A stretch of 8,105 nt of DNA from Bacteroidota bacterium (GTDB lineage: Bacteria > Bacteroidota > Bacteroidia > B-17B0 > B-17BO), in the NCBI GenBank assembly GCA_025356715.1, contig JANXRU010000220.1:1-8105 (forward strand). The letters run 5' to 3'. Under the pieces are notes generated by a model. It did no database searches, had not been told where the DNA came from, and was given only the letters and a program-made list of their open reading frames with translations. Made by a program: the position numbers and the translations under genes. Positions 1 through 5,397 of this stretch are shown in pieces (positions within the stretch are counted from its first letter, which is position 1; the number at the start of each line of letters is the position of its first letter).

Positions 1-1362
1 CCAAGAAGGATTACTAATAGAGGAAGTTGGAATTAATTCCGTAAATGTTGCATTATCTCCGCTAGGATTACCCTGAACCGAAATAAAATAGGTACCTCCT
101 GCTGAAGTTGGGCCATTAGTACAGCCTAAGCATGTCATTGGTAAACCAGCAGTTTGTATATCAGCAATGGTTTTTCCAGTTACAGGTGAATTAAACGTTC
201 GCCATTGAGCACTACCACTAGCTGGCACTATCAAATTAGTTTTAAATGTTCCAGCAAAAGATCCTGTAATTGCTGATATTCTTGCACCGCTATTACTGTT
301 TCCTATATCAATAGTTCCACCTGAACCAAAAGTACAACCACCTTTAATGGATAAATCGTTTGTAATAATAATTGTACCACTTAAAGGTAAACTACCAGAT
401 CGATTAATTATAAGTGAATTTAAAGTGTTATTAGCAGGATCCATTATTAAATTACCAGATGTTGACGTAACTGTTGGCCCTCCAATATTTAATGTTGAAG
501 TAGCTGAACCTTTAATAAAACCAGTACCTCCAAACGTTATAGCTTTAGAATTTACTGTTAATGCTACGCCTGTAATATCCAATGTACAGTTATTAATATT
601 GCACACACCAGCATTATTACAAGTTAAATCTGTCCCTAAAGTAAATACACTAGATGATGCAGGCGATATTATAAGAGATTTTAAAATTTTAATAGCACCA
701 AATTTTATAGAAGATGATGCTGTTCCAGATAAGGTTAATAAACCACTAGCATTTCCATTTATTGTACCGATACAATTAATATCCCCTGAAACCGTTAATT
801 TTTTTGAGCCTGTACCTAAAGTAATACCCGCATTAATCGTTAATTGATTTGTTACATCAATATTACTAGAAAGTGAGGCAGAAGTTGCTATTATTAAATT
901 ATAATAAACTAAACCTGGACTAACTGCTTTACTAGTATTATGAATAACAGTACCAGGATTTAAATTTGATACCAAATTAGAACCGTTTGATATGGAGGTA
1001 GATATTGTGATAGTTCCTGTTCCCGTTCCACCGAAATCAAGAGAACCGCCAAAAGTTAGATTTGGGTCAATTGCAAATGCACCACCAACTGTAAAATTCA
1101 TTCCGTCTTCAACAAGTGCAATACCTCCTAAAGTCCAATTTGCATCCAATGAGGCTGTCGTATTATTTGTAATATGATAATTATCTGGAGTGCTATCAAC
1201 ATCACCATCTGTAAAATCCGCAGGATGTGCGCCAGTTCCAAGAGGGTTAATCCCCCAATTTGATAAAGTGGTAAACGAACCAGATCCTTTATAATAATAA
1301 TCAGATTGAGAAAACATGTTAACACTTAAAAGTGTAGTGATAATAAGTAATATTTTTTTCAT
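1..1362 (-). CDS. Secreted Gly/Ser/Thr-rich beta-repeat surface protein, 5' part only
   Basis: The reading frame is open from an ATG at 1362 to the left edge (454 codons, no stop), so the C-terminus is missing. Residues 1-19 form a classic signal peptide (MKK, hydrophobic ILLIITTLLSV, then NMFSQ), with cleavage likely around Q19/S20. The mature part is rich in Gly, Ser, Thr and Asn, with alternating hydrophobic stretches such as LTINAGITLGTGSKKLTVSG, which suggests repeated beta-strands (beta-helix or adhesin-like). It opens with a 'GSGSFTTLSNW' element, and residues 386-401 read QWRTFNSPVTGKTIAD, an element I recognise from large Bacteroidota surface proteins. Such proteins usually end in a type IX secretion sorting domain, which would lie outside the window; that is inference. 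Four cysteines lie in two local pairs (C248/C254 region, C411/C414). No enzymatic motif is visible and the precise function is unknown. The start is supported by the signal peptide. Confidence 0.85.
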   Translation of the reverse strand, partial: MKKILLIITTLLSVNMFSQSDYYYKGSGSFTTLSNWGINPLGTGAHPADFTDGDVDSTPDNYHITNNTTASLDANWTLGGIALVEDGMNFTVGGAFAIDPNLTFGGSLDFGGTGTGTITISTSISNGSNLVSNLNPGTVIHNTSKAVSPGLVYYNLIIATSASLSSNIDVTNQLTINAGITLGTGSKKLTVSGDINCIGTINGNASGLLTLSGTASSSIKFGAIKILKSLIISPASSSVFTLGTDLTCNNAGVCNINNCTLDITGVALTVNSKAITFGGTGFIKGSATSTLNIGGPTVTSTSGNLIMDPANNTLNSLIINRSGSLPLSGTIIITNDLSIKGGCTFGSGGTIDIGNSNSGARISAITGSFAGTFKTNLIVPASGSAQWRTFNSPVTGKTIADIQTAGLPMTCLGCTNGPTSAGGTYFISVQGNPSGDNATFTELIPTSSISNPSW

Positions 1363-1392
1363 GGTAATATTTTTTAAGTATCGTAAATTTAA

Positions 1393-1403
1393 TTTTTTTT
1401 TTT
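1393..1403. repeat. 11-nt T homopolymer (A-tract on the minus strand) in the 5' region of the surface-protein gene
   Basis: Eleven consecutive T on the plus strand lie 30-40 bases upstream of the minus-strand ATG at 1362. On the minus strand this is an A11 run in the probable leader or start-site region. It is flanked by two copies of TCGTAAA (1381-1387 and 1403-1409), 22 bases apart. The run is visible directly; any role in variable expression is inference. Confidence 0.6.
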
Positions 1404-1410
1404 CGTAAAA

Positions 1411-1418
1411 CAAAATTA
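1411..1418 (-). promoter_or_regulatory. Candidate Bacteroidota -7 element for the surface-protein gene
   Basis: On the minus strand this reads TAATTTTG, a full match to the Bacteroidota -7 consensus TAnnTTTG, 48 bases upstream of the ATG. No clear TTTG -33 element is found at the usual 19-21 base spacing (around 1437-1442), so the call rests on one box in AT-rich DNA and is weak. Confidence 0.3.
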
Positions 1419-1528
1419 TTTACCTCAATTAACAGTTAATTCGTCTAAATGCTACAAAAACAAAAATCAACTATTAAGCCAAAAAATGTCAATATGATAA
1501 CTTGTTAGTTTAATGTTAATAACCCACC

Positions 1529-1559
1529 TTTGTGTAACTTAGGTTACTAAATATATATT
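1529..1559 (+). promoter_or_regulatory. Candidate promoter of the LEA-type lipoprotein gene
   Basis: A TTTG at 1529-1532 is followed after 19 bases by TATATATT (1552-1559), a partial match to the -7 consensus TAnnTTTG. The gene starts 18 bases downstream, giving a very short leader. Spacing fits the Bacteroidota sigma factor but the -7 box is imperfect and the DNA is AT-rich, so confidence is low. A 14-bp dyad sits exactly in the spacer. Confidence 0.3.
1534..1547. promoter_or_regulatory. 14-bp dyad GTAAC-ttag-GTTAC, possible operator
   Basis: GTAAC (1534-1538) and GTTAC (1543-1547) are perfect reverse complements around TTAG, and the central T-A pair also matches, giving six of seven complementary positions. 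Its size and symmetry suit a dimeric repressor or activator, and it lies between the putative -33 and -7 boxes. A 14-bp dyad can occur by chance in AT-rich DNA; no regulator gene is adjacent. Confidence 0.3.
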
Positions 1560-1577
1560 ATATCATTATAAAGCCAA

Positions 1578-2030
1578 ATGAAATTAAATTTAATATTATT
1601 AATTTATATTACTCTACTTACAAGTTCATGTCGGGAGTTTAAAGAAGCATCTGTTACTGGAGTTGATGGGTTTAGCATCAAAAAAATAGATATCAAAGAA
1701 ATGCAGGCCGAACTAAAATTAATCATAAAAAACACGAATAGTTTTGGGTTTTCTGTTTACCCTTCTGAGTTTGATATTATGTTTAGTGGTATTAGTTTAG
1801 GAAAAGCTAAGTTACGTAAGCGTGTTCATTTAGCTGGTAATACCGAGCAAGTGTATTCTTTTAACTTAACTACCAATTTGCAAGATTTAAATTTTTTGGA
1901 TGCGGCCATGTTGTTAAGTTCAAGCAATGCAGGAAAATTAGAAGTAAAAGGCGATTTAAAAGCTGGTAAGTTTTATTTAAAAAAGAAATTTCCAGTAAAC
2001 TATAGCGATAAAGTAAATTTGTTTAGATAG
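1578..2030 (+). CDS. LEA type 2 (LEA14/WHy-like) family lipoprotein
   Basis: This 150-aa protein starts with a lipoprotein signal: MKLN, hydrophobic LILLIYITLL, then TSSC with the lipidation cysteine at residue 18. The mature 132 residues look like one beta-sandwich of the LEA14/WHy type: 'IKKIDIKEMQAELKLIIKNTNSFGFSVYPSEFDIMFSGISLGKAKLRKRVHLAGNTEQVYSFNLTT' shows the family order of a conserved N-(S/P)-(N/F) turn after the second strand, a short-side strand pair, a 'xxG' turn and a polar-alternating strand, ending in GKLEVKGDLKAGKFYLKKKFPVNYSDKVNL. Length matches the usual small Bacteroidota members. The protein should be anchored in the outer or inner membrane facing the periplasm. The biochemical role of these bacterial proteins is not established; plant relatives are linked to desiccation and stress. 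It stands alone, divergent from the surface-protein gene and convergent with the transporter gene. Confidence 0.8.
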   Translation: MKLNLILLIYITLLTSSCREFKEASVTGVDGFSIKKIDIKEMQAELKLIIKNTNSFGFSVYPSEFDIMFSGISLGKAKLRKRVHLAGNTEQVYSFNLTTNLQDLNFLDAAMLLSSSNAGKLEVKGDLKAGKFYLKKKFPVNYSDKVNLFR

Positions 2031-2053
2031 AGCTCACTCAAAAAGTATTTTAT

Positions 2054-2092
2054 TTTTCACTTTCTTTTTTCTTAAAAAAAAGAAAGTGAAAA
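2054..2092. terminator. Perfect 17-bp inverted repeat, probable terminator between convergent genes
   Basis: The left arm (2054-2070, T-rich with central TTTCACTTTC) and the right arm (2076-2092, GAAAGTGAAAA end) are exact reverse complements over 17 bases, separated by the loop CTTAA (2071-2075). It begins 24 bases after the lipoprotein stop and lies 113 bases beyond the transporter stop, so it could end transcription from both sides. Neither side has a clear T-run after the stem, so it is not a textbook rho-independent terminator. AT-rich stems of this kind are common between convergent Bacteroidota genes. Confidence 0.6.
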
Positions 2093-2204
2093 TTCAAGCA
2101 CGAACGCCAACCGTACAAATACCAACGCATGCATTAGTTTACAAAGCAATTCCACACAAAATACCCCACCCTATTTATAACAACGGTTTGTTGCAGATAA
2201 CACT
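2093..2204. other. A/C-skewed spacer downstream of the transporter gene
   Basis: This 112-base stretch between the inverted repeat and the transporter stop is markedly rich in A and C and poor in G on the plus strand, unlike its flanks. It includes ACGCATGCAT (near-palindrome, 2120s), a C-rich patch ATACCCCACCC around 2161-2171 and CAACGGTTTGTTG (2181-2193, a 4-bp stem). A 62-codon frame crosses it but overlaps the transporter's end and looks meaningless. It could be a remnant of an interspersed repeat or a 3' untranslated segment of the transporter transcript; I cannot identify it. Confidence 0.35.
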
Positions 2205-5200
2205 TTACTGTGATTTCTTTTTAAAGCTAATGTTACTTAATGTGTCTAATACTTTTTTGAATACTTCAAAGTAAAGCATTACCATTAAACTTAAACTCAT
2301 TAACCAAATAACAGAAATATTAAACCAATAAGTTGGATATAAATGGCCTAAAAACTTTTTAGTAGGTGCTAAAAAGTGAGCTCTGCCAATATTAGAATCT
2401 GTAGGGTCTAAATAAATAGGATCAATACGTTGAATTAATTTTCCATCTACTTCTAAACATTTCAATCCCATATCATTGCCGTTTTTCATGATGGTTGATA
2501 AGATTTCGTTGGTGTAATTATCTATTAAATCAAGGTAATTTTTATTCATTACACTATCTTTAGTCATTGCCCTAACTAAATCATCTTTTTCAATTCTATA
2601 TTTATTACTTTTTACAATATAATGATCTTTTATAATAGCCAAAAAGTCTCTTAGATTTTTATTTATTTCAACGGTAAAATCTTTAGAGTTTAATTTAGAA
2701 ATTTCTTTGAATTTATATTTATCATGTAAAAAAGCTTGTTCTTTCAAGAGTTCATTTTTAATTAATTTAATATCCTTTTCAACTTTATCCTTTTTAGTTG
2801 GGTCTTGCTGTTCAGCTATAATTCTATTCAATATCTCTTCTAATTTTTGAATCCAATAATTGGTTTTATAATTAGCCGTTTGTATTACTTTATCAAATTT
2901 GTAAAATTGTTTTTCGTACTTATTATCTTTAAATTGATTAACCGCTAAAGCCTCATAAGCCCAGCGGCTAGCCATACATTCGCCTACAATTGGAACGCCA
3001 CCTTGCTCAGCCATCAAAGGATTTAATTTGTCAAATTTAACAACAACCCCTGCTAACAATAATTGAGGAATAATAATAAAAGGAATTAATATGTAGATTG
3101 TAACCGCATTATTAAAGGCACTTGAAATGTTTAAACCAAACATATTAGCGAAGCAAGAGGTCGTAAATAATACCATCCAATAATCAGTAAACATACCTTG
3201 CACACCTAATACAGAGTTGCCAACTAATACAAAGCAAAACGTTTGTATAGCAGATAAAGTAAACATAATAATAATTTTGCTCCACAAGTAACTAGCTTTA
3301 CTCAAATTTAAAAAAGATTCGCGTTTACGAATTTTACGATCTTTAATAATTTCCTCTGCACTTACCGTCAATCCAATAAACAAAGCAACTACAACCGACA
3401 TAAACATATAAGCGGGTAAATTTTCACTTTCTCTAAAAATATAACCTTTATGATTTTCTGCATCTGTATTAAAAAAGCGAATTAAAAATGCTAATACAAG
3501 TGCTAACGCTGGTGCTTCTAAAAAATTAATAAACAAATATTGATTGTCTGTTAATTTACTTAAAACATCGCGTACTATAAATACTTTAAATTGCTTAAAG
3601 GCATTTGGTATTTTAAAAATTGCCTCTGGTATTTCATCTTGGTGCTTAATATCACCGATAGTTGACTCTATTTTTTCGACGTAATTTTTATTCCATTCAA
3701 CTGGGCTGGTTTTACGACTACGAGTTAAGTTACCGTATTCATCTAATACTTTACTTTCAATAATATTAAAGATCAATTCAGGGTTTACGTTACCACAGTT
3801 CCAACATTCACTTTCTTCGGCATTAACGTGTTGTACTAATTTCTTAAAATAAGAAACGGCGTCAACTGGGTTTCCATAATATATTGGATAACCGCCCACA
3901 TCAAGAATTTGAAGTTTATCGAACATTTTAAAAATGTCGGAAGATGGCTGATGAATAACCACAAAAATTAATTTTCCTTTTAACGTTAATTCTTTTAAAA
4001 GGTCCATAATATTTTCAGAGTCACGTGATGACAATCCGGAAGTTGGCTCATCAACATATAAAACAGAAGGCTCACGAATCAATTCTAATCCAATATTTAA
4101 ACGTTTACGTTGACCCCCAGAAATTGTTTTTTCTAATGGCGACCCTACTTTTAAATCTTTGGTTTCTGTTAACCCTAAATTAGCTAACAATAGCGTGCAT
4201 TTTTTTGCAATTTCATCATCGGTTAAATTACCGAAACATAATTTTGCATTATAGTATAAGTTTTGGTAAACGGTTAATTCCTCGATCAATAAATCATCTT
4301 GAGTAACATGACCAATAACACCTTCCACAAATTTTTTGTCGACATGTATATTTTTACCGTTAATTAAAACCTGTCCGCCGCTTGGTATTTCTACACCATT
4401 TAATACATTTAATAAAGTAGATTTTCCGGCACCAGAACCGCCCATAATTCCAATCAATTTACCACCATCCTCACGGATATTGATATTACGCAATCCTAAT
4501 TTTCCGCCTTTAAACTTGTATTCAATATTTTTTGCTTCAAATGAAATTCTAGCTTGTGAACCATCAGCTAAGAAACGACCAATAATATCACTGTAGTAAA
4601 TTGGTTTAATTTTACTACTTCTTAATGAAGAACCAGGCGTTAAAATATGGACTCTACCTTTTGAAATACCCTGTCCGTTTAATTGCAATTCGATGTTACC
4701 ATAAATTTTTAAGGCATACATCCCTACGCTATTGATTTGAATAACACGTACGTCAGACGTTAATGTTTCGCAATAAATGTGTTTGCAATCATTACTATAT
4801 CCATTCTCTTTACTATTAATAACAAGGATATTAGACGTATTAGGTATTTTTTCAGCAGTATCTTCAATAAAAGCGCGTAACTGATTAAACTCTTCTGTAG
4901 AAATATTAAACGTATCAGCTACCGTAATTAGGAATTCATTTTCTTGCTCTGAAATTTCGTTGGACGAATAAATGAACTCCAACAAACGAATTAATACAAT
5001 TACTTTTTGCGGCTGCTCTAATTCTTGATTAATTTGAGTGCAAATTTTTAAAATCTTAACGGAATTAAGTGAGGTACGTTTAGCGCTACCGTCTTTCTTT
5101 TTAGAACCAGCTTGCTGCGCTTCAATATATTCATCAAAAATACCTAAGTATTTTTCTACTTGCTCTTTATTTAATTGTTGCTTTAAAAAAGATTCAACAA

Positions 5201-5285
5201 TTGCCCTTCCTGTATTACTAATTCCATCAACTTTTGCGATGATCGCAAACATTTGCATTAAGGCTCTCAGTATTCGTTCACTCAT
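2205..5285 (-). CDS. ABCG-like (ABC-2 type) transporter with N-terminal TerB-like domain
   Basis: One 1026-aa chain joins several modules. Residues 1-145 are helical and resemble a TerB/DjlA-type domain (MFAIIAKVDGISNTGRAIVE, then a second half at IYSSNEISEQENEFL). Residues 150-245 are beta-rich and ligand-domain-like (possibly FHA-like fold), ending PGSSLRSSKIKPIYYSDI. The ATPase follows: Walker A GGSGAGKST (282-290), Q-loop Q329, signature ISGGQRKR (388-395), Walker B VLYVDEPTSGL (408-418, catalytic E413) and H445. The D-loop Asp of SGLD is Ser419. A CWNC pair (494-497) precedes NPELIFNIIE, the ABCG-type linker. Membrane segments are near 587-605, 624-641, 666-690, 702-722, 728-749 and 984-1006. 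'MASRWAYEAL' (771-780) is the motif typical of ABCG/White exporters. About 200 polar, partly coiled-coil residues (785-980) separate the last two segments and should face outside the cytoplasm. As a half-transporter it should dimerise; substrate unknown. No partner gene is adjacent. Confidence 0.88.
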   Translation of the reverse strand: MSERILRALMQMFAIIAKVDGISNTGRAIVESFLKQQLNKEQVEKYLGIFDEYIEAQQAGSKKKDGSAKRTSLNSVKILKICTQINQELEQPQKVIVLIRLLEFIYSSNEISEQENEFLITVADTFNISTEEFNQLRAFIEDTAEKIPNTSNILVINSKENGYSNDCKHIYCETLTSDVRVIQINSVGMYALKIYGNIELQLNGQGISKGRVHILTPGSSLRSSKIKPIYYSDIIGRFLADGSQARISFEAKNIEYKFKGGKLGLRNINIREDGGKLIGIMGGSGAGKSTLLNVLNGVEIPSGGQVLINGKNIHVDKKFVEGVIGHVTQDDLLIEELTVYQNLYYNAKLCFGNLTDDEIAKKCTLLLANLGLTETKDLKVGSPLEKTISGGQRKRLNIGLELIREPSVLYVDEPTSGLSSRDSENIMDLLKELTLKGKLIFVVIHQPSSDIFKMFDKLQILDVGGYPIYYGNPVDAVSYFKKLVQHVNAEESECWNCGNVNPELIFNIIESKVLDEYGNLTRSRKTSPVEWNKNYVEKIESTIGDIKHQDEIPEAIFKIPNAFKQFKVFIVRDVLSKLTDNQYLFINFLEAPALALVLAFLIRFFNTDAENHKGYIFRESENLPAYMFMSVVVALFIGLTVSAEEIIKDRKIRKRESFLNLSKASYLWSKIIIMFTLSAIQTFCFVLVGNSVLGVQGMFTDYWMVLFTTSCFANMFGLNISSAFNNAVTIYILIPFIIIPQLLLAGVVVKFDKLNPLMAEQGGVPIVGECMASRWAYEALAVNQFKDNKYEKQFYKFDKVIQTANYKTNYWIQKLEEILNRIIAEQQDPTKKDKVEKDIKLIKNELLKEQAFLHDKYKFKEISKLNSKDFTVEINKNLRDFLAIIKDHYIVKSNKYRIEKDDLVRAMTKDSVMNKNYLDLIDNYTNEILSTIMKNGNDMGLKCLEVDGKLIQRIDPIYLDPTDSNIGRAHFLAPTKKFLGHLYPTYWFNISVIWLMSLSLMVMLYFEVFKKVLDTLSNISFKKKSQ

Positions 5286-5322
5286 ATATTTTTTATTAAA
5301 GTATTAATCAAGAAACAAGTAT

Positions 5323-5353
5323 GCAAGATATTAAATATTAACTATTTAACAAA
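5323..5353 (-). promoter_or_regulatory. Candidate promoter of the ABC transporter gene
   Basis: Read on the minus strand, TTTG (5353-5350) is followed after 19 bases by TATCTTGC (5330-5323), a partial match to TAnnTTTG. A start site a few bases further would leave a leader of roughly 30 bases before the ATG at 5285. Spacing is right, but the -7 box has two mismatches and the 112-base divergent region is very AT-rich. Confidence 0.3.
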
Positions 5354-5397
5354 TATTAATTAATTGTTTTATAAAAGGATTAATTTTACTCAATCAA

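Noticed and set aside
347..847. Plus-strand frame of 166 codons
   Set aside because: Antisense to the surface-protein gene; the translation is a Pro/Val/Ile-rich shadow of its Gly/Thr/Asn codons with no start signal or domain.
992..1325. Short frames on both strands (992-1177 plus, 1128-1325 minus)
   Set aside because: Both lie inside the surface-protein gene in other frames and show low-complexity composition.
2093..2204. Possible integron attC site (CAACGGTTTGTTG and several CCAAC)
   Set aside because: No GTTRRRY / RYYYAAC pair with proper spacing and no long imperfect hairpin could be built.
2086..2274. 62-codon plus-strand frame after the inverted repeat
   Set aside because: Its start lies within the hairpin arm, it overlaps the end of the transporter gene, and it has no protein-like features.
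4336..4596. 86-codon plus-strand frame
   Set aside because: Antisense shadow across the conserved ATPase region of the transporter.
5038..5307. 89-codon plus-strand frame
   Set aside because: Antisense to the well-supported N-terminus of the transporter.
5381..5388. TAATTTTA as -7 box of the helicase gene
   Set aside because: It lies only 9 bases before the ATG and has no TTTG at the right distance upstream.
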